Shown here: piece after piece, positions 26,443 to 35,890 of the stretch
How positions within the stretch are numbered: the stretch's first letter is position 1
Layout: the number at the start of each line of letters is the position of its first letter
Assembly: GCF_013822155.1 (NCBI RefSeq)
Contig: NZ_PNJW01000003.1
Location: 1 to 64,000 of the forward strand
From: Flavobacterium sp.
Lineage (GTDB): Bacteria > Bacteroidota > Bacteroidia > Flavobacteriales > Flavobacteriaceae
Reading direction: 5' to 3'
Length of the DNA stretch: 64,000 nt
The notes under the pieces: model-generated
Databases searched by the model: none
What the model was told of the DNA's origin: nothing
Seen by the model: the letters and a program-made list of their open reading frames with translations, nothing else
Program-made: the position numbers and the translations under genes

Positions 26443-27843
26443 ATGAGAACAATAATTGCTTGCTTTTTGCTTTTTTCTGTTTATTCTTGGTCGCAAAACA
26501 AAGCTTCTGATAGTATTTTAACGTTGGACGCCTATTTAGGCTATGTCAAACAATTCCACCCCTTAGTAAAACAAGCTAATATTCAAGTGAGCCAAGCTCA
26601 AGCAGGAATTATTGCAAGTCGCGGTGGATTTGATCCAAAAATAGAAGTGGATTACGAAAACAAACAATTTAAATCGACTGAATATTATGATTTATTGAAT
26701 ACCACCTTCAAAATTCCCACTTGGTATGGCGTTGAAATAAAAGCAGGTTTTGATCAAATGGATGGTGTGTATTTGAATCCGCAAAACACTACTCCCGATA
26801 ACGGATTAGCAATACTCGGAATTTCGGTGCCTTTAGGTCAAGGCTTACTTATTAATAATCGCATGGCCGACTTAAAAAAGGCAAAATTATACGCAAAATT
26901 ATCGCAAGCAGAACGTGATTTGGAAGTAGCTAATGTTCTCTATTTAGCCTCTAATAGTTATTTCAATTGGTACAAAAACTATAATGAATTCAAGCTATAT
27001 GAAACTTTTTTAAAAAATGCAAAAGTAAGATATGATGGTATTACAAGTTTAATATCTGCCGGTGACCGGCCGGCAATTGACAGTGTTGAAGCAGGAATTT
27101 TGGTAAAATCCAGACAATTAAGTTTAGAACAATCGCGATTAAAATTAGTTAAATCAAAATTAGAACTTTCAAATTATTTGTGGTTTGACAATAATTTACC
27201 GTTAGAATTACAAGATTTTATTACACCGGAAACTGCCTTGGAAAAAACAGTTGAAAGTACGTTAAAAACAAATGGATTATTGCTTGCTAACATTGATTTT
27301 GAAAATCATCCAAAAATAAAATCACTTCAAAATAAAGTCAGCATTCTAGAAGTAGACAAACGGCTCAAAGGGAATCTGTTATTACCAACCATTAATTTAA
27401 ATTACAATTACATCTCGGAACCTGAGTTTGTTGAAGATTTTAATACGTTAAATTATAAATATGGTGTAAACTTTAGCTTCCCTTTATTTCTAAGAAAAGA
27501 AAGAGGTAATTTTAAAATAGCCAAATTCAAATTGCAGGATGCTGAATTGGATTTACAGTTTGAAAATCAGGTTTTGAAAAATAAAATCGAATACCAATTG
27601 GAAGAAATTAGTTCGTTAAAAAATCAAATAAACATTGCAAATGAGTTAGTAGCAAATTTCAAAACAATGTTAGATTCTGAAGAAAAACTATTTTTATTTG
27701 GAGAAAGTTCTTTGTTTATAATCAATTCTCGTGAAAACAGCCTACTTAACACCAGTTTGCAACAAATTGATACACAAGTAAAGTTTTGTGTCTCAAACTC
27801 CGATTTATTTAAATTGATTGCAAATCCGGAATTTAATAATTAA
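26443..27843 (+). CDS. TolC-family outer-membrane channel
   Basis: A 466-residue outer-membrane efflux protein. The frame extends 63 bases further upstream into the adaptor gene, but the ATG at 26443 gives a signal peptide (about 1-18: CFLLFSVYSWSQ), so this start is preferred. Two repeated outer-membrane efflux regions with long amphipathic helices follow (YLGYVKQFHPLVKQANIQ, LYLASNSYFNWY, LSLEQSRLKLVKSKLELSNY, and YGVNFSFPLFLRKERG in the second half). It completes a tripartite exporter with the two preceding genes. A hairpin follows. Confidence 0.9.
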   Translation: MRTIIACFLLFSVYSWSQNKASDSILTLDAYLGYVKQFHPLVKQANIQVSQAQAGIIASRGGFDPKIEVDYENKQFKSTEYYDLLNTTFKIPTWYGVEIKAGFDQMDGVYLNPQNTTPDNGLAILGISVPLGQGLLINNRMADLKKAKLYAKLSQAERDLEVANVLYLASNSYFNWYKNYNEFKLYETFLKNAKVRYDGITSLISAGDRPAIDSVEAGILVKSRQLSLEQSRLKLVKSKLELSNYLWFDNNLPLELQDFITPETALEKTVESTLKTNGLLLANIDFENHPKIKSLQNKVSILEVDKRLKGNLLLPTINLNYNYISEPEFVEDFNTLNYKYGVNFSFPLFLRKERGNFKIAKFKLQDAELDLQFENQVLKNKIEYQLEEISSLKNQINIANELVANFKTMLDSEEKLFLFGESSLFIINSRENSLLNTSLQQIDTQVKFCVSNSDLFKLIANPEFNN

Positions 27844-27878
27844 AAAACTGCTTTGCTTTTCATGAAAAACAAAGCAGT
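27843..27878 (-). terminator. Hairpin terminator between convergent genes
   Basis: A 9-bp stem (ACTGCTTTG/CAAAGCAGT, 27847-27855 and 27870-27878) lies between tolC and the CoA-transferase gene. On the minus strand it is followed by a run of T, so it mainly ends the CoA-transferase transcript. Confidence 0.7.
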
Positions 27879-27890
27879 CAATAATCTATC

Positions 27891-29177
27891 TTAGCAAACT
27901 AATGGTTTGATTTCCATCAGCTCATAATAAGCTTTTTCAATCCATTCGCGATGGTTCGGATGAGCTATTTTGACCATTTCTGAAACTCTTTGCTTTAATG
28001 TTTTACCATAAAGATTAGCAATTCCATATTCAGTTATGATGTATTGCACATGTGAGCGAGTTGTTACCACACCGGCTCCTTGTTTTAAAAAAGGAACTAT
28101 TCTGCTTTCTCCTTTTTTAGTAACAGAAGGTAAAGCAATGATGGCCTTTCCACCAACACTCAAGGAAGCTCCACGTATAAAATCCATTTGTCCGCCAACA
28201 CCTGAATACATTCTACCACCAATTGAGTCTGCACAAACCTGACCTGTCAAATCGACTTCAATAGCAGAATTAATGGCCACCATTTTTGGGTTTTTTCGAA
28301 TTCGGGCTGTATCATTTACGGCTGATGATTCTTTCATTTCAATGAATGAATTATCATCTACAAAATCATATAAACGTCTAGAACCCATCAAAAATGTGGC
28401 TAAAACACGTCCACGAGTAGTTCCTTTATAATTACAATTGATAATATCTTTTTCAATTAAATCTATTACTCCGTCCGAAAACATTTCGGTGTGTAAACCT
28501 AAATCTTTGTGATTATACAATTTACTTAAAGCTGCATTTGGAATTGACCCAATACCCATTTGTAGTGTGCTTTTGTCTTCAATAAGTGAAGCAATATATT
28601 CTCCAATTTTTTCTTCTTCAGGGGTGAAGGCTTCTATCCCGTGAGAAAAAATGGGCACATTTACTTCAACCAAATAATCAATTTCTGATTCGTGCAAAAT
28701 ACCATCCCCAAAGGTTCTAGGCATATTTGGATTGACCTGAGCCACAACAATTTTAGCATTTTCTACAGCCGCCAGCGAAGCTTCCACAGAAACCCCTAAA
28801 GAACAATAGCCATGCCTATCAGGTGGTGAAACATGAATAAAAACAACATCTAAAGGCAATACTTTTTTTCGAAACAACATTGGTAATTCACTCAAAAAAA
28901 CAGGCGTGTATGAGCCATTTCCGGCTTTCAATGTGTGGCGAACATTAGCCCCAATAAAAAAAGAATTAACATGAAAACTTTCAGCTAATTCAGGGTTTGC
29001 ATACGGAGCATCTCCTTCGGTATGAAGGTGACATATTTCTACATTTTTTAATTCGCTGGCTCTTTCTGCCAAAGCTTTTGTCAAAACAGTTGGGGTTGCA
29101 GCAGCTGCTTGTATATAAACTCTATCACCTGATTTTACGGCCTTAACGGCTTCCTGTGCGGATACATATTTACTCAT
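27891..29177 (-). CDS. Acetyl-CoA hydrolase / CoA-transferase family protein
   Basis: A 428-residue class I CoA-transferase-like enzyme that moves CoA between carboxylic acids (acetate, succinate or 4-hydroxybutyrate are the known substrates of the family). The catalytic glutamate is Glu231 in HTEMFSDG. Other family hallmarks are SPPDRHGYCSLG (about 117-128), the QMGIGSIPNAAL oxyanion stretch (about 206-217) and the GAGVVTTRSHVQYIITEYG stretch near the C terminus. Length fits the family. Hydrolase and transferase forms cannot be separated from the sequence. Confidence 0.9.
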   Translation of the reverse strand: MSKYVSAQEAVKAVKSGDRVYIQAAAATPTVLTKALAERASELKNVEICHLHTEGDAPYANPELAESFHVNSFFIGANVRHTLKAGNGSYTPVFLSELPMLFRKKVLPLDVVFIHVSPPDRHGYCSLGVSVEASLAAVENAKIVVAQVNPNMPRTFGDGILHESEIDYLVEVNVPIFSHGIEAFTPEEEKIGEYIASLIEDKSTLQMGIGSIPNAALSKLYNHKDLGLHTEMFSDGVIDLIEKDIINCNYKGTTRGRVLATFLMGSRRLYDFVDDNSFIEMKESSAVNDTARIRKNPKMVAINSAIEVDLTGQVCADSIGGRMYSGVGGQMDFIRGASLSVGGKAIIALPSVTKKGESRIVPFLKQGAGVVTTRSHVQYIITEYGIANLYGKTLKQRVSEMVKIAHPNHREWIEKAYYELMEIKPLVC

Positions 29178-29193
29178 AATATTAAATTTTAGA

Positions 29194-29221
29194 CAAAGAT
29201 AAAATCAAATTTATGCATCAA
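29194..29221 (-). promoter_or_regulatory. Promoter of the CoA-transferase gene
   Basis: On the minus strand TTG (29219-29221), a 17-base spacer and TATCTTTG (29194-29201) match the consensus, 16 bases before the ATG. Confidence 0.6.
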
Positions 29222-29319
29222 AGATGATATTTCTCATTGTTTTTATTTTTTTGGTTAGAAAAGGCGTTCGTGCCAAAAGTAAAGCTACTAAAGAAAATAA
29301 TAAAAACAACAAAAAAGTG

Positions 29320-29327
29320 TACCTTTG
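29320..29327 (+). promoter_or_regulatory. -7 box of map
   Basis: TACCTTTG, a perfect TAnnTTTG, ends 18 bases before the preferred map ATG. No -33 TTG at the right spacing. Confidence 0.35.
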
Positions 29328-29345
29328 TGCCTTTAATTTTTGAAA

Positions 29346-30167
29346 ATGATTATCCCAAAAACAAGAGAAGAAATTGAATTAATGCGTGAAAGTGCATTGT
29401 TGGTTTCTAGAACATTAGGTGAAATTGCGAAAGAAATCAAACCCGGTGTTACAACATTATATCTAGATAAATTAGCTGAACAATACATCCGAGACAATGG
29501 TGGTATACCCGGTTTTTTAGGATTATATGGTTTCCCAAATTCACTTTGTATGAGTCCAAATGCTCAAGTAGTTCATGGTATCCCAAACAACAAACCTTTA
29601 GAAGAGGGCGATGTTATTTCGGTAGATTGTGGTGTTTTAAAAAATGAATTTTACGGTGACCATGCGTATTCGTTTGAAATTGGCGAAGTAGCTCCGGAAG
29701 TAAAAAAATTATTAAAAGTTACTAAAGAATCACTTTATGTTGGTATCCGCCAATTTAAAGCAGGTAATCGAGTGGAAGACGTGGGAAATGCTATTCAAAC
29801 CTATTGTGAATCGCATGGTTATGGAGTTGTGAGAGAATTAGTAGGTCATGGATTAGGTAGAAAAATGCATGAAGATCCGGAAATGCCTAACTATGGCAAA
29901 AGAGGTCGCGGAAAGTTATTTGTAGAAGGAATGGTTGTTGCTATTGAACCGATGATAAACATGGGAACAAAAAACATTAAGCAATTAAAAGATGGTTGGA
30001 CAATTTTAACTGCTGACATGAAACCAAGTGCTCACTTTGAACATAACGTCGCCTTAATTGATGGTAAACCTGAATTACTTTCTACTTTTAAATATATTTA
30101 TGAAGCTTTAGGAATAGTTAGTCAAGAGGAAGATGAATTTAGAAAAAATCCTTTGGTTGTTAAATGA
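29346..30167 (+). CDS. map: Type I methionyl aminopeptidase
   Basis: Removes the initiator methionine from new proteins. The 273-residue protein has all five metal ligands of the pita-bread fold: Asp in SVDCGV, Asp in GDHAYS, His in GHGLGR, Glu in AIEPM and Glu in FEHNVAL. The conserved HG of VVHGIP is also present. An in-frame TTG two codons earlier is possible, but the ATG is preferred. It overlaps the following methyltransferase by four bases (ATGA), so the pair is co-translated. Confidence 0.96.
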   Translation: MIIPKTREEIELMRESALLVSRTLGEIAKEIKPGVTTLYLDKLAEQYIRDNGGIPGFLGLYGFPNSLCMSPNAQVVHGIPNNKPLEEGDVISVDCGVLKNEFYGDHAYSFEIGEVAPEVKKLLKVTKESLYVGIRQFKAGNRVEDVGNAIQTYCESHGYGVVRELVGHGLGRKMHEDPEMPNYGKRGRGKLFVEGMVVAIEPMINMGTKNIKQLKDGWTILTADMKPSAHFEHNVALIDGKPELLSTFKYIYEALGIVSQEEDEFRKNPLVVK

Positions 30168-30934
30168 AAAGATTATTCAAATTTATTTTAAACACTATCC
30201 CTCGCCCGATATTAATTCGGTTGAGTTATCTAGTCCGACCAATTTTAGCTTTTTTATTGAAAGGAAATCGATATACCGACCCAATTGATGGAAAAAGTTT
30301 CAAAATGTTTTTGCCTTATGGCTATGGAAAACAGCGTAATAATGTGTTATCTCCAAGCACACTTTCGTTAGAAAGACATCGATTGTTGTGGTTATATTTG
30401 AACAAGGAAACCGATTTTTTTACTGCACCAAAAAAAGTTCTTCACTTTGCTCCTGAACAAGCATTTTATAAACTATTTAGAAATCAAAAGAATTTAGATT
30501 ACACAACCACTGATTTATTTTCGCCATTGGCGGATGTTAAAGCAGATATTTGTAATCTCCCTTTTGAAGATAATTCGTATGATGTTATTTTGTGTAACCA
30601 TGTTTTAGAGCATATTCCGGATGATACAAAAGCAATGCAGGAATTATATCGTGTTTTAAAACCCGGTGGGATGGGGATTTTTCAGATTCCACAGGATTTA
30701 TCAAGAACTACCACTTTTTCAGATGATTCGATTACGGATGAAAAGGAACGAGCTAAAATATTTGGTCAATATGACCACGTTCGGGTTTATGGTAGAGATT
30801 ATTTTGATAAATTGAGAAGTATAGGTTTTACAGTACTTGAAGAAGATTATACATCAAAAATTTCTTCGGAATTAGTAGAAAAATATTGTTTGTCAAAAGG
30901 GGAAATTATCCCGGTTTGTTTTAAAACTAGTTAA
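30164..30934 (+). CDS. SAM-dependent methyltransferase (Methyltransf_11-like)
   Basis: A 256-residue class I methyltransferase. Motif I is atypical (VLHFAPEQAF, about 91-100), where most families have a Gly-rich loop. The middle and last motifs are clear: ADICNLPFEDNSYDVILCNHVLEHI (about 127-151) and VLKPGGMGIFQIP (about 164-176). The N-terminal 40 residues are basic and hydrophobic and may touch the membrane. The acceptor is unknown. It is translationally coupled to map, and its 3' end overlaps apbE by 8 bases in the opposite direction. Confidence 0.85.
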   Translation: MKRLFKFILNTIPRPILIRLSYLVRPILAFLLKGNRYTDPIDGKSFKMFLPYGYGKQRNNVLSPSTLSLERHRLLWLYLNKETDFFTAPKKVLHFAPEQAFYKLFRNQKNLDYTTTDLFSPLADVKADICNLPFEDNSYDVILCNHVLEHIPDDTKAMQELYRVLKPGGMGIFQIPQDLSRTTTFSDDSITDEKERAKIFGQYDHVRVYGRDYFDKLRSIGFTVLEEDYTSKISSELVEKYCLSKGEIIPVCFKTS

Positions 30935-31946
30935 TAATCAGTTTTTCAAAATTAGCAGTTTTAAACTGTTGTATTTGATTATTTTCATCCGTATAAATCA
31001 ACAAAACATACAAATCTGTTCTTTTTTGAAGGAGTTTTTTAGTTTCAACTAAATCCATTATCATAAATACAGTAGCAAAACCGTCTGCATCTATACATTT
31101 TGGAGCTAAAACGGTTGCACTCAAAATCGAGCTTTTTTCTGAAAGTCCTGTTTTTGGATTGATAATATGTACAAATTTCTGACCTGTTAAACTATCCACT
31201 TTTACTTTTCGATAGTTCCCGGAAGTAGCCATTCCTAAATTTTCCAATTTAATTTTAGCTATTAATGTTCGCTTTTCTGGAGATTGTGTTGGATCATCTA
31301 TTCCAACAATCCAATTCTTTTTTTCAACAATATTTTTTCCAAAAGCGAAAATTTCACCTCCAATTTCAACTATGCCATTTCGAATGCCTTTTGATTTTAA
31401 AAAGTTGGCAACAACATCCACAGAATATCCTTGGGCAATAGCATTAAAATCGAAATAAGTTTCAGGATGTTTTTTAGAAATTGTTTTGTCTTCATTCAAC
31501 TTAACTTTGTCAAAACCCACAAATGTCAGCAAACTATCAATTTTAGACGGGTTTAAATCTATTTTTTCTTTAACCGGTCCAAATCCATAGGCATTAACCA
31601 AAACACCTATTGTAGGGTCGAAAAGTCCGCCGGTTTCTAGATATATTTTTTGAGAAGTTTTGAATGTTTCCACAAAAAAATCATCTACCACAATGGTAGA
31701 GTCGCCCGAATTAATTTTTGAAATTTTTGAATCGGGTTTATAGGTTGAAAGAGATAAATCAAAGGCTATTAAAAGGGAATCAATTGATGCTTTTGTAACT
31801 ACTTCATTTGAATTAACATACTTAATTGCATAAGTACTTCCTTGTGCTTCACCTTGAATCAAAAAAACTTGTTCACTTTGATTATCTTGACAACTTATCA
31901 AAAGTAAAATAAAAACTATTGCACTAACTAATTTCTTTAATTCCAT
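30927..31946 (-). CDS. apbE: FAD:protein FMN transferase ApbE
   Basis: Attaches FMN from FAD covalently to a threonine of NqrB and NqrC (and related proteins) in the periplasm. The 339-residue protein is a lipoprotein (LLISC, lipidated Cys19) with the ApbE domain: TYKPDSKISKIN, TGGLFDPTIGVLVNAYGFGP (about 106-125) and the IVEIGGEIFAFG stretch. It lies downstream of the nqr operon, as in many bacteria, which fixes its likely client. It overlaps the small NQR-linked gene by 23 bases. Confidence 0.93.
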   Translation of the reverse strand: MELKKLVSAIVFILLLISCQDNQSEQVFLIQGEAQGSTYAIKYVNSNEVVTKASIDSLLIAFDLSLSTYKPDSKISKINSGDSTIVVDDFFVETFKTSQKIYLETGGLFDPTIGVLVNAYGFGPVKEKIDLNPSKIDSLLTFVGFDKVKLNEDKTISKKHPETYFDFNAIAQGYSVDVVANFLKSKGIRNGIVEIGGEIFAFGKNIVEKKNWIVGIDDPTQSPEKRTLIAKIKLENLGMATSGNYRKVKVDSLTGQKFVHIINPKTGLSEKSSILSATVLAPKCIDADGFATVFMIMDLVETKKLLQKRTDLYVLLIYTDENNQIQQFKTANFEKLIIN

Positions 31947-32289
31947 TATAATTGATCATATAATCTTCATTTTTTGTAACCGGTTTTTCATAGTCATTAG
32001 CATTAGCAATTCCTACTCCTGCATAAAGGACTTTTGCTTTTAATTTGACAGCATGTGTTTTAAACGTTTCCATCCAAATTTCATCATATTCCTCCGGATT
32101 ATTGGGATAATTATAAACCGTAACCAACACGAAATGGAGCGTATTGGTTGGTTTATCTACACAAACAAATTGCGGATATTTTTTTAACTGACTATTCACA
32201 GCAATGAACTCAAATCCTTGACTTTCGAGTTCTTTCCCAACATGATTCATGGCCAGATTGTGAAGTTCTTGTTTTGATAAACTTTCCAT
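31924..32289 (-). CDS. Small conserved protein encoded between nqrF and apbE
   Basis: A 121-residue soluble protein with no signal peptide or membrane helix. The frame extends 24 codons further upstream, but Met at 32289 (MESLSKQELHNLAMN) is the more likely start. It has a small alpha/beta look: ELESQGFEFIAVNSQ, LHFVLVTVYNYP, AKVLYAGVGIANAND. Similar proteins in Flavobacteriia sit at the same place next to nqrF and apbE and are sometimes labelled as an NQR F subunit, which is misleading because NqrF itself is encoded next door. The position suggests a role in NQR assembly or flavinylation. Overlaps apbE by 23 bases. Confidence 0.75.
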   Translation of the reverse strand: MESLSKQELHNLAMNHVGKELESQGFEFIAVNSQLKKYPQFVCVDKPTNTLHFVLVTVYNYPNNPEEYDEIWMETFKTHAVKLKAKVLYAGVGIANANDYEKPVTKNEDYMINYNGIKEIS

Positions 32290-32360
32290 AAAACAAAAGT
32301 AAGGAGAAATAGGAAAAACAACTCTTAATAAAATCAAAAAAGGATTTGAAAGTTCTAGCA

Positions 32361-32409
32361 AAAATTAAACCATTAAGAAATTAAGCTTTATACTTTTTCT
32401 TAATGGTTT
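32361..32409 (-). terminator. Terminator of the nqr operon
   Basis: Perfect 14-base arms (32367-32380 and 32396-32409) with a 15-base loop lie just after nqrF on the minus strand, followed by a run of T. The small gene and apbE may therefore depend on read-through or a separate promoter. Confidence 0.75.
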
Positions 32410-32442
32410 AAAATAAATTAACCTTTGAAAGTTTATAAAATA

Positions 32443-33744
32443 CTATCCACCAAAATCATCAAAACGAATATTTTCAGGAGGCATACCGAAATCTTCACCC
32501 ATTTTTTGAACAGCATTGTTCATCATTGGCGGACCACAGAAATACAATTCAATATCTTCAGGACTTTCGTGTTTTGACAAATAATTATCGATTACACAAT
32601 TATGAATAAAGCCAACAAAACCATCGCCTTCACCATTAATGCCATCTTTCACTTTCCAATTATCTTCCGGCATTGGTTCTGATAAAGCCAAATAGAATTT
32701 AAAATTAGGAAAATCTTTTTCTAATGCTCTAAAATGATCTACATAAAATAATTCACGTTTTGAACGACCACCATACCAATATGTTACTTTTCTACCTGTT
32801 TTCACAGTTCTGAAAAGGTGGTATAAATGAGAACGCATAGGTGCCATTCCAGCTCCACCACCCACATAAAGCATTTCTGATTCACTTTCGTTGATGAAAA
32901 ATTCACCGTAAGGTCCGGAAACCGTTACAGGATCACCTGATTTTTTTGAGAAAATATACGACGAAGCAACACCGGGATTAACTGCAGCCCAACCATTTTT
33001 AGCTCTATCCCAAGGTGGGGTAGCAATACGAACATTCAACATGATTTTTCTTCCTTCTGCAGGATAAGAAGCCATGGAATAAGCTCTTTCTACTAATTCA
33101 GGATTTTTCATCACTAATGGCCACAAATTAAATTTATCCCATTCCGCTTTGAATTTTTCAGGTTCGCCCGGATGCTCTTCAGGATGTGCCGTGATATCAA
33201 TATCAGCATATTTTACTTCACATTCAGGAATTTCTATTTGAATATAACCTCCGGCTTCATAATGCATATCATCGGGCAATTCTACAATAAATTCTTTAAT
33301 AAAAGAAGCCACATTGTAATTTGAAAATACTTTTGCTTCGAATTTTTTGATACCGAATACCTCTTCAGGAACTTCAATAATCATGTCATTTTTTACCTTT
33401 ACTTGACATCCTAATCTCCATCCATCAGCTAATTCTTTTCTAGTAAAATTAGGTACTTCAGTTGGTAAAGCTTCGCCCCCTCCCTTTAGTACTTTACATT
33501 TACATTGTAAACAAGTACCACCACCACCACAAGCAGATGGTAAAAATATCTTACTATTTCCTAATGTAGATAACAAAGTGCTTCCTGCATTTACTTCAAT
33601 TTCATTTTCTCCATTAATCTTAATTTTTACGGCACCTGAAGATACTAACTTTGATTTTGCATACAATAGCATATAAACCATTAGTAAAATAAGCACTAAA
33701 AAAGCTAAAATTGAATATATAATTAATTCTGCTATACTAAACAT
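32443..33744 (-). CDS. nqrF: Na+-translocating NADH:quinone reductase subunit F
   Basis: The electron entry subunit of NQR: takes electrons from NADH through FAD to a [2Fe-2S] cluster. The 433-residue protein has one N-terminal membrane helix (about 8-28), a ferredoxin domain with Cys72, Cys78, Cys81 and Cys113, an FAD-binding motif (RAYSMASYP) and an NAD-binding domain (GGGAGMAPMRSH, YFCGPPMM). Last gene of the operon, 25 bases after nqrE. Slightly longer than the Vibrio protein (about 408), with insertions in the flavin domain. Confidence 0.97.
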   Translation of the reverse strand: MFSIAELIIYSILAFLVLILLMVYMLLYAKSKLVSSGAVKIKINGENEIEVNAGSTLLSTLGNSKIFLPSACGGGGTCLQCKCKVLKGGGEALPTEVPNFTRKELADGWRLGCQVKVKNDMIIEVPEEVFGIKKFEAKVFSNYNVASFIKEFIVELPDDMHYEAGGYIQIEIPECEVKYADIDITAHPEEHPGEPEKFKAEWDKFNLWPLVMKNPELVERAYSMASYPAEGRKIMLNVRIATPPWDRAKNGWAAVNPGVASSYIFSKKSGDPVTVSGPYGEFFINESESEMLYVGGGAGMAPMRSHLYHLFRTVKTGRKVTYWYGGRSKRELFYVDHFRALEKDFPNFKFYLALSEPMPEDNWKVKDGINGEGDGFVGFIHNCVIDNYLSKHESPEDIELYFCGPPMMNNAVQKMGEDFGMPPENIRFDDFGG

Positions 33745-33769
33745 GAGTTTAATTTTAAATGTTATGTTA

Positions 33770-34531
33770 TTACTTAACTACCTGATTTGAATCAACTTTT
33801 ACAGAATCAACAGCTACTTGTAAAGAGTCTACAACCGGAACTATTTCTGGAGTTACTACTGGAATTTCAGCAACTTTTGGTTGTGGCTTTTTGTTAAATG
33901 CATTAAGATCTACACCGCCAAAACTCATGAAACCAATAGCCATTAAACCCGTAGTTATAAATGTTATTCCAAGTCCTCTAAGTGGAGGAAGAACATTTGA
34001 ATATTCCATTTTTTCACGAATGGCAGCTAATAAAACAATTGCTATTGCCCAACCTATACCAGAGGAAAATGCAAATGTTAATACATGTCCAAAATTTGCA
34101 TAAGTCCCTGAATCCACACGTTGTTGCATAAATAAAGAACCTCCTAAAATTGCACAATTAACTGCAATTAAAGGAAGAAATATTCCTAAAGTATTATATA
34201 ATGAAGGTGAAAATTTCTCAACAATCATTTCAACTAATTGAACAATAGTTGCTACCGAAGCAATAAATAAGATAAAAGTTAAAAAACTTAAATCCAATTC
34301 AGCCATTGTAGGATCTAACCATTGCAGAGCACCTGGTTTTAATATATACTCGTACATTAAATAGTTTAAGGGAACGGTCATAACTTGCACAAAAGTTACA
34401 GCAATACCAAGACCAAGAGCTGAGGAAACTTTCTTAGAAATTGCCAAATAAGAACACATTCCTAAGAAGTATGCAAAAACCATATTCTCGATGAACATGG
34501 ATTTCAAAAATATATTAAAATATTCAAACAT
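33770..34531 (-). CDS. nqrE: Na+-translocating NADH:quinone reductase subunit E, with C-terminal extension
   Basis: Integral membrane NQR subunit that, with NqrD, binds an iron centre between mirrored helices. The first 200 residues match the family (about six helices; [19 protein letters not shown] near the start and [11 protein letters not shown] in the middle). The protein is 253 residues against about 200 in Vibrio. The extra C-terminal 50 residues are not hydrophobic but rich in Pro, Val and Lys ([19 protein letters not shown]). Where this tail faces is not known. Confidence 0.95.
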   Translation of the reverse strand: MFEYFNIFLKSMFIENMVFAYFLGMCSYLAISKKVSSALGLGIAVTFVQVMTVPLNYLMYEYILKPGALQWLDPTMAELDLSFLTFILFIASVATIVQLVEMIVEKFSPSLYNTLGIFLPLIAVNCAILGGSLFMQQRVDSGTYANFGHVLTFAFSSGIGWAIAIVLLAAIREKMEYSNVLPPLRGLGITFITTGLMAIGFMSFGGVDLNAFNKKPQPKVAEIPVVTPEIVPVVDSLQVAVDSVKVDSNQVVK

Positions 34532-34536
34532 AATTA

Positions 34537-35199
34537 TTAATTTTTCTCAATTAATTTTTTATTTATCCCCCTCTGAACCCAAATAATCAATCCAACAATT
34601 ATTAATGCCATTGGAGCCAAAAGCATAAAACCATTGTTTACATATCCCGAAGCATATGCTCCCGTTTTTTCAACAGAACTTCCTATTAATTCTATACCAA
34701 ATAATTTTCCAGACCCTAATAATTCTCGAAAAAAAGCAACTATCATTAAAATGATACCATAACCTAATCCATTTCCTAATCCATCTAAGAATGAAGGCCA
34801 AGGTTTATTTCCTAAAGCAAATGCTTCAAAACGACCCATCAAGATACAATTGGTTATAATTAAACCAACAAAAACCGAAAGTTGTTTACTAACGTCATAT
34901 GCATAGGCTTTTAACACTTGGTCAACACAAATTACCAACGCAGCTGCTACAACAAGCTGAACAATGATTCTAATTCGGTTTGGAATCAAATTTCGTAATA
35001 AAGATATAATCACATTACCAAATGCAACAACAACTGTAACAGATAGAGCCATTACAAAAGCATTTTTCATTTGAACTGTCACAGCCAATGCTGAACATAT
35101 ACCCAACACTTGAACGGTGACAGGATTATCATCATTAAATGGATTTGTAACTAACTTAATATTACTTTTTGAAAATAATCCTTCTTTTTTATCTGACAT
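34537..35199 (-). CDS. nqrD: Na+-translocating NADH:quinone reductase subunit D
   Basis: Integral membrane subunit, homologous to NqrE in inverted topology, 220 residues with about six helices. The conserved [13 protein letters not shown] stretch (about 111-123), with the Cys that helps hold the iron centre, is present, as is the [10 protein letters not shown] stretch early in the protein with its second Cys. Five-base spacers separate it from nqrC and nqrE. Confidence 0.96.
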   Translation of the reverse strand: MSDKKEGLFSKSNIKLVTNPFNDDNPVTVQVLGICSALAVTVQMKNAFVMALSVTVVVAFGNVIISLLRNLIPNRIRIIVQLVVAAALVICVDQVLKAYAYDVSKQLSVFVGLIITNCILMGRFEAFALGNKPWPSFLDGLGNGLGYGIILMIVAFFRELLGSGKLFGIELIGSSVEKTGAYASGYVNNGFMLLAPMALIIVGLIIWVQRGINKKLIEKN

Positions 35200-35204
35200 C
35201 TCGA

Positions 35205-35888
35205 TTATTTTTTATGTGATTTTAAAAATTTTTCGTAGGGCTTCAAACCAGATGCTAACATATTTGTAACCCCATTTCCTGTTAATGTGGCTCCTGAAAT
35301 AGCATCTACTTCACCGTCTTCTTTGTTATCTCCTCCTGTATATCCTTTAACAACTTTAACAGCTTGTAAACTACCGTTTGCATCAAAAATACTCTCACCT
35401 ACAAATCTTTTAGTGAAAAAATCTTCTCTTATTTCAGCTCCTAAACCAGGCGTTTCTGCTTTGTGATCAAAAACAATTCCATCTACTTTAAGCTCTTCAT
35501 TTATTGAAATATAACCCCAAATTGCATCCCAAAGACCCACACCTCTAACAGGTATAACATAAAATTTATTTCCTTCTTTTTCAGTAACAAATACTGGAAA
35601 TTTATCTTTAGTCACTGCAATATCAATATTAAATGCATCATTGCCTATTTCATTTCCATTCACATCAAAAACATATTCCGCTTTAATGTATTTTTTATAA
35701 GCCAAAACAGAAGAGTCCCTCTCAACATTAATTCCAAACGATTTTAGGATATATTGTCTTTTTTCATTTTGAATGTTTTCATCCTGAGCCGGTTTTAATG
35801 TTGTAGCAGCAAATGCAAGTGCTGTAGCAACTATTACAACCATAACCGTAGCAAATAAAAAGGTATAACTATTAGCTTCTCTATTCAT
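35205..35888 (-). CDS. nqrC: Na+-translocating NADH:quinone reductase subunit C
   Basis: Periplasmic, membrane-anchored subunit carrying covalently bound FMN. The 227-residue protein has one N-terminal helix (about 8-28) and a periplasmic domain. The flavinylation motif is intact: SGAT at residues 198-201, with Thr201 as the expected FMN site, followed by LTGNGV. This is the target of ApbE, encoded downstream of the operon. Two bases separate it from nqrB. Confidence 0.96.
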   Translation of the reverse strand: MNREANSYTFLFATVMVVIVATALAFAATTLKPAQDENIQNEKRQYILKSFGINVERDSSVLAYKKYIKAEYVFDVNGNEIGNDAFNIDIAVTKDKFPVFVTEKEGNKFYVIPVRGVGLWDAIWGYISINEELKVDGIVFDHKAETPGLGAEIREDFFTKRFVGESIFDANGSLQAVKVVKGYTGGDNKEDGEVDAISGATLTGNGVTNMLASGLKPYEKFLKSHKK

Positions 35889-35890
35889 GA

